NCBI GenBank assembly: GCA_034003745.1
Contig: JAVEYA010000011.1
Coordinates: 1 to 38,319 of the forward strand
Direction of reading: 5' to 3'
From: JAVEYA01 sp034003745
Lineage (GTDB): Bacteria > Bacillota > Peptococcia > DRI-13 > PHAD01
DNA length: 38,319 nucleotides
The number at the start of each line of letters is the position of its first letter. The first letter of the stretch is position 1. Under the pieces are notes generated by a model that was not told the origin of the DNA, searched no databases, and saw only the letters and a list, made by a program, of their open reading frames with translations. Positions 8,648 to 16,221 of this stretch are shown here, piece after piece. The position numbers and the translations under genes were made by a program.

Positions 8648-9340
8648 ATGCGCAAGAGAAGCGGCAATAAAAAAAGCTTAAAAGGCAAGATGCTTTTTCT
8701 AAGTTGTATCTTTGTTATTATCGCGGGGGTAGCGCTGTTTATCAACAACTATGTACAGCAGGCCGGCCTGCCGTACATCAGTGAACCTGATACTATCCCC
8801 GAAGCGGAGGCTGTACTTATCCTGGGAGCCCGGGTCTATCCGGGAGGGAATGTTTCCCTGATGCTCAATGACAGATTAATCACGGGTTTAGAATTATATG
8901 AAAAGGGAAAGGCCCCGAAGATTATCGTCAGCGGCGATCATGGCCAAAAAGAATACGACGAAGTGAATGCCATGAAAAGCTTTCTGAAAGAACGGGATGT
9001 TCCTGCAGAAGATATTTTTATGGATCATGCCGGCTTTAGTACTTACGAGAGTCTATATCGTGCCCGGGATATCTTTCAGGTGAAAAAGGTCATCATCGTG
9101 ACCCAGCGCTATCATCTCCTGCGGGCGCTCTTTATTGCCCGGGAATTGGGGCTGGAGGCTTATGGCGTGGCTTCGGACAAACACATTTACCATAATGTCA
9201 TGTTAAAAAGCGAACTCAGAGAAATAGCCGCCAGAAACAAGGATTTTATTACAGCCAAAATAGTAAAACCCCGCCCCCAATACTTGGGTGAGGTAATTCC
9301 CGTCACGGGAGACGGCAGGGTAACCGATGATCAGTTGTGA
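8648..9340 (+). CDS. DUF218 (YdcF/SanA-like) membrane-anchored protein
   Basis: The 230-residue protein has one N-terminal membrane span (about residues 13-32) after a basic leader, and a DUF218 domain outside. Family marks are AEAVLILGARVYPGGNVS, LNDRLITGLELYEKGKAPKIIVSG, EVNAMKSFL, TYESLYRARDIF and VTQRYHLLRALFIARELG. SanA and its relatives influence envelope barrier function and are thought to act on lipid-linked or sugar-phosphate intermediates, but the reaction is not settled. A GAGGAGAAA ribosome binding site precedes the ATG. The position directly after ecsAB is consistent with an envelope role. Confidence 0.85.
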   Translation: MRKRSGNKKSLKGKMLFLSCIFVIIAGVALFINNYVQQAGLPYISEPDTIPEAEAVLILGARVYPGGNVSLMLNDRLITGLELYEKGKAPKIIVSGDHGQKEYDEVNAMKSFLKERDVPAEDIFMDHAGFSTYESLYRARDIFQVKKVIIVTQRYHLLRALFIARELGLEAYGVASDKHIYHNVMLKSELREIAARNKDFITAKIVKPRPQYLGEVIPVTGDGRVTDDQL

Positions 9341-9377
9341 TTGTCAGATAAAACGTGAAATTTAGGAGGAAATCGAA

Positions 9378-10259
9378 TTGTCAGCGAATAAACCTTTCGT
9401 TGTGGTAATCATCGCGGTCCTGTTCATTAATCTTCTTCTTTTAAATAAAATTGATAATTTGAATGACCGGATACAGAACCTGAGCAACGATTACCGTAAT
9501 CTTCAGGTACAGGTTAATTCTATATCCGGCAATGTTCAGAATACTTTAAACCAATTTACCAGAGAACAAAGTTGGATTACACCCATCCAGGTCAACGAGC
9601 AAAAAACGAAATTTGAAAATGAGCAGGGCACAGCCGTCCTGAATTGGCAGATTAAAGATTGGCGGGAAGGCTCGCAAGTATTTTTCCATTACCGCCTGAC
9701 AGCAGGGGAAGAATTTCAGGAAGTGCCTGCGGAAAGTAAAGGGGCCGGGCTGTTTGAGGTAAGCTTGCCGCTTACTATTAATATAGAGCCATACTGGTCG
9801 CTTTCGGTGAGCAAGACCGTGGGTCTTACAACTGCAAAATCAGAATCCGCAGTCCGGGTGGAATCCGCCGCGATGCGGGCGGAGACAGATCAAGCGTTAA
9901 GTTATTATGTTAGCCTGAAGACTCCAGACGGTCTTAAAAGCAGCGAAATAAGTTCAATGGATGTGGGTTATTTAGCCCGCGCCAAATATGAGCCTATTGA
10001 AGGGCATGTGAGGATAAAGGATAATCAATACGATATTTCAATTTTTAAAGTCGGCTCTGGGCGAGAAGACAATAAATACGCGTCTATCCGGGTGAAGTTT
10101 TATAACGGCGACAACATTATCGCCGAAAAGCTGCTGGAAGAACAGCAAAATCCTCAGTATTTCGCAAGATATGAGGCCGGAACGCAAAAAATTTCCCGCC
10201 TGGTAGTTGAAGTGCAGTATATTGGAGGGAAGACCTCCCGTAAAGAAATCAACTTATAA
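9378..10259 (+). CDS. Membrane-anchored coiled-coil protein of unknown function
   Basis: The start is TTG at 9378, supported by TAGGAGGAAAT just upstream. The 293-residue product has one N-terminal hydrophobic span (KPFVVVIIAVLFINLLLL), then a heptad-like coiled coil rich in Asn and Leu (about residues 22-65: KIDNLNDRIQNLSNDYRNL and beyond). The rest is a beta-rich domain with WITPIQVNEQKTKFENEQGT and later EGHVRIKDNQYDISIFKVG. It looks like an extracytoplasmic protein tethered to the membrane. No enzyme motif is visible. It sits between the DUF218 gene and a lipoprotein gene with gaps of 37 and 39 bp. Confidence 0.65.
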   Translation: MSANKPFVVVIIAVLFINLLLLNKIDNLNDRIQNLSNDYRNLQVQVNSISGNVQNTLNQFTREQSWITPIQVNEQKTKFENEQGTAVLNWQIKDWREGSQVFFHYRLTAGEEFQEVPAESKGAGLFEVSLPLTINIEPYWSLSVSKTVGLTTAKSESAVRVESAAMRAETDQALSYYVSLKTPDGLKSSEISSMDVGYLARAKYEPIEGHVRIKDNQYDISIFKVGSGREDNKYASIRVKFYNGDNIIAEKLLEEQQNPQYFARYEAGTQKISRLVVEVQYIGGKTSRKEINL

Positions 10260-10298
10260 GCCTCCGTTTCATTCGTTCTTCATAAAGGAGGATTTTAA

Positions 10299-11831
10299 GT
10301 GCTAAAAAGAATGGCAGGGATTCTTCTTATCTGGCTCATTCTGCCGGGAGTGGGCTGTATGCAGCAAAATCCTATCGCAGAAGATGGGTTTACAGCTATG
10401 GACTTTTCTATTACCAAGCCTGCTGATCACAGAGCTGTTTTGCGTTTTATCACACCTGGCGGCCAGGAGAAAATTGACGTATTTGAAAGTCAGTTTGCCG
10501 ACGGAACGCGCATATTCGAATCCCATCGTTCTGCCTTGGAGCAAGGAAGCTGGAAGTGGCAATCCATAGGTCAGACTGAACAGACGAGGGATAAGGTTCG
10601 GGCCCTTGGCGGCAATCTACAGTATCATCTGATGGAAATAATGGACCCTAGGATTACTAGCCTGGCGTATGAGTATGCGGCAGGTAAAGAAGTAACCTTA
10701 AAGATTGTTGACTTGGACGGCCGGCGCTTTACCTGCTATTACCGCCCGCCCGATAATAAAGAGGAGTATAAGTTATATGGCCTCAATCAAAAAGGTGAAC
10801 GCATCTGGGATAAAGATGATCCCACAATTGATATCCAGCAAGAGAGTTTCCTGATTGAGAATGCCGGTGAGAACGTTGTGGCGTTGCAGGCCATTTTGCC
10901 GGAAGGCTACGGGGTAGGGTTTGCTGACCTATACAAAGATAATGTGATTGTTTCCCTGGGTTATCGGGATAAAGACGCTGAAAGCTACCAGGCCTATCTT
11001 GTTTTATACGCTGTTAACATCCATTCCGGAGAGTCCAAGGAAATATTCAGGGGAAAAGGCTATGCCGATAACTGGCACTCCATTTTTAGAGTGCCTGCCA
11101 GAGGGAATCTTGCATTTCAAACCCAGGATACAATCCTCTATATTGACAGGGAAACTCTTCAGGTAAAAAAAGAAATTAGCCTGCCTCCTGATGGATATCA
11201 TTATGCTATATCAAATGACGGCGCAAAGATTGCGTACGGGAAAAATCATAATCTTTATGCAGCAGATATAGCGGATACCGGTATCGGTGCTACAGAACAA
11301 ATTCTGCTGGTAAAGGGGCAAACAAATAAGGGCCCCGACGGCGAACAACATGGCGGTCCGGGTTCCCCGCAATGGTCAAATAACGATAAGCGCTTGAGTT
11401 ATACCTTGTTTACCTACGAGGAATCGGACGGATTCGGCGTCGTAAATGCAGAAGGGACCGGCAATATTGAATTCAAACCGAAAGGATTTATACCTGATCG
11501 TGCAGTTTTTTATAATCGTGATGAAAAAGTATTGGCCTTCCAGGTGACTTTCGCCTATCCTAAAGTATTTACCTATCATTTAAATACGAAAGAGTTAGCG
11601 GAAATTGCCGTTGAGAAAACCTGGCGGAACTATGCGCCCCACCCGACACTGGACCTTGTGGCGCTGACCGATCAGGGTAAGCCCATCCTGTATAATCTGG
11701 AAACAAAAGAGAAGACGGAAATATCGCCGGATTTAAAAGACATCAACTATATTAAATGGGATGATACCGGGGAAAGAATAATCGCCCAGTCAAGCAACGA
11801 TAGGGTTTTTGTTATTGATTTTCAGAAGTAG
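10299..11831 (+). CDS. Lipoprotein with propeller-like repeats
   Basis: The GTG start at 10299 follows AAAGGAGGA. The 510-residue product has a lipobox PGVGC (Cys about residue 20). The N-terminal 150 residues are a mixed domain (KPADHRAVLRFITPGG and following). The remainder shows repeated four-strand-like units such as DGAKIAYGKNHNLYAADI, GSPQWSNNDKRLSYTLF and YIKWDDTGERIIAQSSNDRVFVID. These are typical of TolB/WD40-like propellers. It is not obviously a third copy of the 1650/16222 lipoproteins, but the overall design (lipid anchor, N-terminal domain, propeller) is the same. The function is unknown and may be a surface binding or sensing role. Confidence 0.7.
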   Translation: MLKRMAGILLIWLILPGVGCMQQNPIAEDGFTAMDFSITKPADHRAVLRFITPGGQEKIDVFESQFADGTRIFESHRSALEQGSWKWQSIGQTEQTRDKVRALGGNLQYHLMEIMDPRITSLAYEYAAGKEVTLKIVDLDGRRFTCYYRPPDNKEEYKLYGLNQKGERIWDKDDPTIDIQQESFLIENAGENVVALQAILPEGYGVGFADLYKDNVIVSLGYRDKDAESYQAYLVLYAVNIHSGESKEIFRGKGYADNWHSIFRVPARGNLAFQTQDTILYIDRETLQVKKEISLPPDGYHYAISNDGAKIAYGKNHNLYAADIADTGIGATEQILLVKGQTNKGPDGEQHGGPGSPQWSNNDKRLSYTLFTYEESDGFGVVNAEGTGNIEFKPKGFIPDRAVFYNRDEKVLAFQVTFAYPKVFTYHLNTKELAEIAVEKTWRNYAPHPTLDLVALTDQGKPILYNLETKEKTEISPDLKDINYIKWDDTGERIIAQSSNDRVFVIDFQK

Positions 11832-11898
11832 GACAGCATAGCGGATTGATTCAGCTCTTTTTTGCGGCAGCAAGGCTTTAGATAGAGGAGTGAAGAGA

Positions 11899-11994
11899 AT
11901 GTCAGGAAGAAAAAGACGGTGCGCCGGGCTAGAGGCGCTGACGGTCGCCGCCTGCGGAGAACCAAAACAAAAAGCGGGAGGAAAAGAGGGGTAA
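11899..11994 (+). CDS. Possible 31-residue leader ORF overlapping the next gene, or a frameshifted N-terminus
   Basis: A short frame starts at ATG 11899 behind a strong GAGGAGTGA site and runs for 31 codons. Its stop is TAA at 11992-11994, which shares one base with the ATG of the next gene (TAATG). This could be a translationally coupled leader. The +1-shifted frame over the same DNA is also open and joins the next gene without a stop, giving a very basic stretch (RRLRRTKTKSGRKRG) immediately before the membrane span. So a frameshift or sequencing error that split one gene is equally possible. Confidence 0.3.
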   Translation: MSGRKRRCAGLEALTVAACGEPKQKAGGKEG

Positions 11995-12539
11995 TGGAAA
12001 AAGTACCGAAGAAATACCTGGTTGTTTTTCTGGTTCTCAGCCTATTGGTAAATGCCCAGTTAGTGAATAAATTGTATATTGCCCAGAATTATGAAAAAGT
12101 CGTAGCGGGAAACCAAATCGTTGCGTTTGTTGAGACCTTGGAAAGCCTGACCGTCAGAATTGATAAAATATTTGATAATCCGGACAGCACCGAGGATTAT
12201 GCCTGGCTGATCGCTAAAAGTGAAGTCTTGAAGAGCACAATGCTCCTATCGGATAGAAGCTATAAGAAATTGGCTCCGGCTATCCTTACTTTGGGTGACC
12301 AAGTATATCAAATCACTATAAAATACTTTTATAGGAATGATAACGCTTATACTGAAGAAGAACTGCTTGTCTTAAACCAGGTCAACCATAATCTGAAAGA
12401 AATTGTCCATAGATTTAATCAGGCGTTAAACGACAGCAGAACTTCCCCTAAAACCCTCTTGGACTATGAAGCTGATTTAAGCGACGCCATTTTTAACACG
12501 ATCGGACAAAACGAAGAGGAACTCAGCAAATTATTATGA
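11994..12539 (+). CDS. Single-span membrane protein of unknown function
   Basis: From the ATG at 11994, preceded by GGAAAAGAGGGG, the product is 181 residues. It has a positively charged start (MEKVPKKY), one hydrophobic span (LVVFLVLSLLVNAQLVNKLYI) and a helical extracytoplasmic domain with LETLESL, EDYAWLIAKSEVLKS and YEADLSDAIFN. An upstream in-frame GTG at 11919 would add a Lys/Arg-rich stretch. I prefer 11994 because of the ribosome binding site and TAATG coupling. The all-helical soluble part resembles small bundle-type sensor or scaffold domains, but I recognise no family. It is near the end of the long plus-strand run. Confidence 0.65.
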   Translation: MEKVPKKYLVVFLVLSLLVNAQLVNKLYIAQNYEKVVAGNQIVAFVETLESLTVRIDKIFDNPDSTEDYAWLIAKSEVLKSTMLLSDRSYKKLAPAILTLGDQVYQITIKYFYRNDNAYTEEELLVLNQVNHNLKEIVHRFNQALNDSRTSPKTLLDYEADLSDAIFNTIGQNEEELSKLL

Positions 12540-12619
12540 CTGGTTATATAAGTATCATTTTTTCAGGAGTAATTACCGTTATTTATACGTTAAAAAAATA
12601 TAATATATCAAATCAGTAA
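12536..12619 (+). CDS. Putative 27-residue single-span membrane peptide
   Basis: The ATG at 12536 overlaps the preceding stop in an ATGA arrangement. The frame reads MTGYISIIFSGVITVIYT followed by a basic tail (LKKYNISNQ) and TAA at 12617-12619. The composition is that of one membrane helix with an inside-positive end. The coupling is good but there is no independent support, and a sequence this short may be open by chance. Confidence 0.3.
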   Translation: MTGYISIIFSGVITVIYTLKKYNISNQ

Positions 12620-12670
12620 AGAAGGCGGCAGCAGAAACGATAATCTGCGAGGTGGGAGAATTGCTTAATT

Positions 12671-12700
12671 TTTTAATCAAATTTTAATCCAGGCCTAATC
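12671..12700 (+). promoter_or_regulatory. Three direct repeats with 11-bp spacing; candidate response-regulator operator
   Basis: TTTTAATC occurs at 12671-12678 and again at 12682-12689. A weaker third copy, GCCTAATC, lies at 12693-12700. The starts are exactly 11 bp apart, so all face the same side of the helix. OmpR/PhoB-type regulators commonly bind such tandem sites. The repeats lie about 80-110 bp upstream of the DUF4342 gene, which precedes an OmpR-type regulator gene. Autoregulation is inferred. Confidence 0.45.
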
Positions 12701-12782
12701 TGGTTCTAAAGATAAACAGGTATCCTCTTATTGGGATCAAACGAAAGAGCGTGATCGAGTAAAAATAGGAGGTAACTGTTGA

Positions 12783-13238
12783 ATGGAAAATCTGGAGAAG
12801 ATTGATCTTTTAAGGAAACGGGCCAATGTGGGTTATAAAGAGGCCAAAGAAGCCCTGGAGAAAAACGGGGGCGATATCGTGGAAGCTCTGGCCGGACTGG
12901 AGACAGACAATAAGATCAGGCCGGAAAAGGAGGAGCAAACCTCTTCCTTCTGGAGCAAGGCCAAGCGGCTTTATCACAAGGGGAACGCCATCCGGCTGGT
13001 TATAACTAAAGACGGCAGCACCTTGCTCAATTGCGGCCTGCCGCTGGTGCTATTGCTCACCATCTTCGTCATGCCGCTGGTTATTGCGCTGTTGATTCTG
13101 GCAGTACTGACCAACTGCAAGATCAGATTCACCAAAATTACCGGGGAAGAGTACAACATCAACCGGAGTATCGATAAACTTGCCGATAAGGTCAGCGGGG
13201 CAGCCGATAAAGTCGCGGAAGAATTCAAGAAAGCATAA
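12783..13238 (+). CDS. DUF4342 protein with UBA-like N-terminus
   Basis: The 151-residue product starts with a UBA/TS-N-like helical motif (LLRKRANVGYKEAKEALEKNGGDIVEAL) of the kind seen at the N-terminus of EF-Ts. A basic linker leads to the DUF4342 core: KGNAIRLVITKDGSTLLNCGLPLVL, a hydrophobic membrane hairpin (about 82-112) and an ending KITGEEYNIN. The last 25 residues form an amphipathic helix (DKLADKVSGAADKVAEEF). A TAGGAGGTAAC site lies just upstream of the ATG. The gene sits 105 bp before a two-component system, and such genes are often regulated by their neighbours. The molecular function of the family is unknown. Confidence 0.85.
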   Translation: MENLEKIDLLRKRANVGYKEAKEALEKNGGDIVEALAGLETDNKIRPEKEEQTSSFWSKAKRLYHKGNAIRLVITKDGSTLLNCGLPLVLLLTIFVMPLVIALLILAVLTNCKIRFTKITGEEYNINRSIDKLADKVSGAADKVAEEFKKA

Positions 13239-13343
13239 AGATTCATTAGACCGGTCTCAACATTCCCGCTGTTCGCCCTAGTGCGGCCGGCGGGATTTTC
13301 ATATACAATAGGTTTAGGACTAAGAAACCGAGGAGGCCGGCGT

Positions 13344-14030
13344 ATGGTGAAGACAAGGATACTGGTCGTCGAAGATGAAATAAAGATCGCCCGCTTCGTG
13401 CAGTTGGAATTGGAGCACGAAGGCTACGCCACGGAACTGGTCCGTGACGGCAGGAGCGGACTGGAGAAAGCCCAATCCGGGGCGTTTGACCTGATCCTGC
13501 TCGACGTCATGCTGCCTTCGCTCAACGGAATGGAAGTTCTGCGCCGCCTTCGGCAGTCTTCAGAAGTTCCTGTGATCATGCTTACGGCCAAAGGCGACGT
13601 CATGGACCGGGTCACAGGGCTGGATAGCGGCGCCGATGATTACATTGTCAAACCCTTCGCCATTGAGGAACTTTTGGCCCGTATCCGCAAGGTCTGCAAA
13701 CAAAAACCCTGTAGCCGGGAAAACACCGGTATTTTGGAAGTCGGCGCCCTTTGCCTCGATAGCGACAGGCATCATGTAACTTACGCCGGCGATACGCTGG
13801 AGCTGACCAAGACGGAATTTGACCTCCTAAAATACCTGATGCAAAATAAAGACCTGGTGGTAACCAGAGAGCAAATTTTAATGCAGGTCTGGGGTTATGA
13901 TTACGCCGGCGACACCAATGTGGTGGATGTGTTCATCCGTTACCTGCGCAGCAAGCTGGATGAGAAGTATAACCGGAAATTTATCCATACCGTGCGCGGT
14001 GTGGGCTATCAAATGAGAAATGAGGCCTGA
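13344..14030 (+). CDS. OmpR/PhoB-family response regulator
   Basis: This DNA-binding response regulator has 228 residues from the ATG at 13344, which follows CGAGGAGGCC; an upstream in-frame start at 13281 has no ribosome binding site. The receiver domain (about 5-118) has acidic residues ED at 10-11, phospho-acceptor Asp54 in LILLDVMLP, Thr81 and Lys103 in IVKPF. The C-terminal winged helix (about 130-226) has the family marks LTKTEFDLLKYLM, REQILMQVWGYDY, DTNVVDVFIRYLRSKLD and IHTVRGVGYQM. The histidine kinase gene follows at once, so the two form a cognate pair. The stimulus is unknown; the neighbouring genes suggest the envelope. Confidence 0.92.
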   Translation: MVKTRILVVEDEIKIARFVQLELEHEGYATELVRDGRSGLEKAQSGAFDLILLDVMLPSLNGMEVLRRLRQSSEVPVIMLTAKGDVMDRVTGLDSGADDYIVKPFAIEELLARIRKVCKQKPCSRENTGILEVGALCLDSDRHHVTYAGDTLELTKTEFDLLKYLMQNKDLVVTREQILMQVWGYDYAGDTNVVDVFIRYLRSKLDEKYNRKFIHTVRGVGYQMRNEA

Positions 14031-14036
14031 TGCGTC

Positions 14037-15215
14037 TTGTGGATCATGAAAGGGATCGGCAAAATAATTTTTGTCTTTTTCCAGGCTGTTTTTCTGGCAT
14101 TCAGGTTCATCTTTCTAATGCTGAAAATGGTCTGGCAGCTGCTGGACTTCATCGGCCGCTGGGTGCAGGACAGGCTGCGTTTTTCGCTGACCTTCCGACT
14201 GACCATGAGCTATCTGCTGATTTTTTTGGTCGTCTCCTTTTTGATGAGTGCAGGGATCATCACAAGTTTTCAATATTTTCTGGAATACTATCCGCCGAAA
14301 GACAGTGTCTATTTGTTGCAATCCATCTTAATTATTTTTAATATAGTCGGCGTACTAGCGATCCTGCTGGTGGGGTCCCGGGCCAGCCGGAAGCTTTTGG
14401 CGCCCATCAAGACTATGACCAAAACCGTGCAGGAGATAAGCTTCAACCAGCTCGACCGGCGGCTGGATGTACGCGGCGCCAAAACGGAATTAAAAGACCT
14501 GGCTCAAACCTTTAACCATATGCTGGACAGAATCCAAAAATCGGTGGACCAGCAAAACCGCTTTGTCTCTGACGCTTCGCACGAATTACGGACGCCGATC
14601 TCCGTCATCCAAGGGTATGCTAACCTGCTGGCGCGCTGGGGCAAAGACGACCGCAAAGTGCTGGAGGAATCCGTGGCGGCCCTAAAGGGGGAAGCGGAAA
14701 ATATGAACCGCCTGATCGAAAATCTGCTTTTCTTGGCCCGGGAGGACAGCGGCGCCCTGAAAATCAGTCCGGAGGAATTCCGGCCAAGCGAGATCATCAC
14801 GGAAATCCTTTATGAAACCAGCCTGATCGATACCGATCACCAATTTACCAGCGCAAAAAATGAAGAATTCCTGATCCGGGCCGACCGCAAGCTTTTAAAA
14901 GAAGCGGTCCGCATCCTGATTGACAACAGCATCAAATATACCCCGCCCGGGGGTTCAATTATTCTGAACTGTTATCAAAAAAACAAAAAAGCTGTCCTCA
15001 GTATTGAGGACAGCGGGATCGGCATCGCCAAAGAGGATTTGCCGCATATTTTCACCCGTTTTTACCGGACCGACCAATCCCGTACGAAAGAAAGCGGCGG
15101 CACCGGCTTAGGATTGGCCATCGCCAAGCTGATCGTCGAGAATCATCAGGGCAAGATCAATGTCTGGAGTGAGATCAACAAGGGAACGATCTTCCGGATC
15201 GAACTGCCGATGTAA
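14037..15215 (+). CDS. Sensor histidine kinase (HAMP-HisKA-HATPase)
   Basis: The 392-residue membrane kinase is the partner of the response regulator 6 bp upstream. An amphipathic/hydrophobic start (about 5-35) precedes two spans (about 57-80 and 95-117) with a very short external loop of about 15 residues. HAMP follows, then HisKA with phospho-acceptor His182 in DASHELRTPISVIQGYANLL. The ATPase domain has the N-box DNSIKYTPPGG, G1 box EDSGIGI, F-box FTRFYR and G2 GGTGLGLAIAK. The start is uncertain: TTG 14037 fits the GAGG at 14022 better than ATG 14046. The tiny loop suggests sensing within the membrane or through a partner. The G1-box DNA also contains a hairpin that looks like a terminator for the opposite strand. 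Confidence 0.92.
   Translation: MWIMKGIGKIIFVFFQAVFLAFRFIFLMLKMVWQLLDFIGRWVQDRLRFSLTFRLTMSYLLIFLVVSFLMSAGIITSFQYFLEYYPPKDSVYLLQSILIIFNIVGVLAILLVGSRASRKLLAPIKTMTKTVQEISFNQLDRRLDVRGAKTELKDLAQTFNHMLDRIQKSVDQQNRFVSDASHELRTPISVIQGYANLLARWGKDDRKVLEESVAALKGEAENMNRLIENLLFLAREDSGALKISPEEFRPSEIITEILYETSLIDTDHQFTSAKNEEFLIRADRKLLKEAVRILIDNSIKYTPPGGSIILNCYQKNKKAVLSIEDSGIGIAKEDLPHIFTRFYRTDQSRTKESGGTGLGLAIAKLIVENHQGKINVWSEINKGTIFRIELPM
14976..15014 (-). terminator. Intrinsic terminator on the minus strand, inside the kinase gene
   Basis: A perfect 9-bp inverted repeat (GCTGTCCTC at 14991-14999, loop of 6, GAGGACAGC at 15006-15014) is flanked on its low-coordinate side by an A-rich run at 14976-14990 (seven A, C, six A). 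Read on the minus strand this is a hairpin followed by TTTTTTGTTTTTTT, a textbook terminator. The minus-strand lipoprotein gene ends at 15217 with no terminator in the 1-bp gap to the kinase, so this hairpin, about 200 nt downstream, is its likely stop. Confidence 0.75.
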
Positions 15216-15216
15216 G

Positions 15217-16119
15217 CTATTTTAGCAGGGTATCGTCAGCCTGTAAAGGATTGCTCTGCAGGATTTCTTCCACTTCTTCGAATCCCGCGGGGAAGGCGTA
15301 ATTATAACGGGCGGGCAGGGCAAAAACATATTCTGAGTTGCGATCCAGTTCGCTGGGACCGATGGGCGCGGCGCCGATATGGAATTTTTCCTGCTCTAAA
15401 GAGGCCCATTGCGCCGTGGTAAAAATCAGGATAGGAATATCCTGGCGCGGGCTTGGTTCCGTCCAGTCCGGATGTCTGAGGGAAAGGAGCGGGCCATTTT
15501 CAACAGCTTGATCACTACCGATGCCCAGTCCTTCCCACTTTTCGGTTACGATGGTGTAGCCCTGCCAGCTTTCCGGCAAAGCAAAACGGAATCCATACTG
15601 CGTATTCTCATAAGCCGCCGCCTCGTTTAGACTGTAGGAGCCAAGTTCAGCAGAGACAATCAACCAATTACTTTCACTTTTTTCCACGATAAGCGTAAGC
15701 GGACGTTTCGCGGCCGCACCGCCTTTTTCCATTTCCACACTGGTTACTTCAATAATTTCTCCCTTGACTTCATAAGCGGAATCAGTCAATTTTTCTATGC
15801 TCAGGACCTCAATGCGTTCCGGCCAGGGACTGGAAGCCACTCTGCCCGGAGCCTCTTCAGGATCTTCCTGCCACTTTTTCAGGAGGCCGGGGGCGACCAG
15901 ACTGCCGTATTGTTCTTCTAAACTTTTCTTGACGGTATCCTCAGGCGCCAGCAGCGAAACTTTCTGCAATCTGCTGCCAAAATTCTCGACCAATCCGGTT
16001 ATTTCTTCTGCGGCGCCGGTTTCGTCTTGTGGAGGGGGCTCCGGCGCCGGAGCGGCGTTGCAGCCAAAGAGAGAAACCACTAAGAATAAGACCAGTAAAA
16101 TTAAAAGGAACCTTTTCAT
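15217..16119 (-). CDS. Lipoprotein of unknown function, convergent with the kinase gene
   Basis: The 300-residue minus-strand product has a hydrophobic leader ending SLFGC (Cys about residue 20), then a Pro/Glu-rich linker. An NTF2-like or DUF-type middle (about 40-165) contains KKWQEDPEEAPGRVASSPWPERIEVLSIEKL and WLIVSAELGSYS. A C-terminal domain begins YENTQYGFRFALPESWQGYTIV, a pattern found in several Firmicute lipoproteins with PsbP-like folds. The fold readings are tentative. GAAGGGA precedes the ATG. Its stop is one base from the kinase stop, and its predicted transcript would be antisense to the kinase 3' end. Confidence 0.75.
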   Translation of the reverse strand: MKRFLLILLVLFLVVSLFGCNAAPAPEPPPQDETGAAEEITGLVENFGSRLQKVSLLAPEDTVKKSLEEQYGSLVAPGLLKKWQEDPEEAPGRVASSPWPERIEVLSIEKLTDSAYEVKGEIIEVTSVEMEKGGAAAKRPLTLIVEKSESNWLIVSAELGSYSLNEAAAYENTQYGFRFALPESWQGYTIVTEKWEGLGIGSDQAVENGPLLSLRHPDWTEPSPRQDIPILIFTTAQWASLEQEKFHIGAAPIGPSELDRNSEYVFALPARYNYAFPAGFEEVEEILQSNPLQADDTLLK

Positions 16120-16221
16120 TTTAATCCATCCCTTCTAGGAATATGGTGTCCTGAGTTATAGACGAGAGGCCAAAAGGATTGGTTCCTGGGAAAAAATATA
16201 TATTTGGTGGAGGTTGTTGGC

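Noticed and set aside
13281..13343. Upstream in-frame extension of the response regulator
   Set aside because: The 21 extra residues precede the conserved receiver start and have no ribosome binding site, while CGAGGAGG lies just before ATG 13344.
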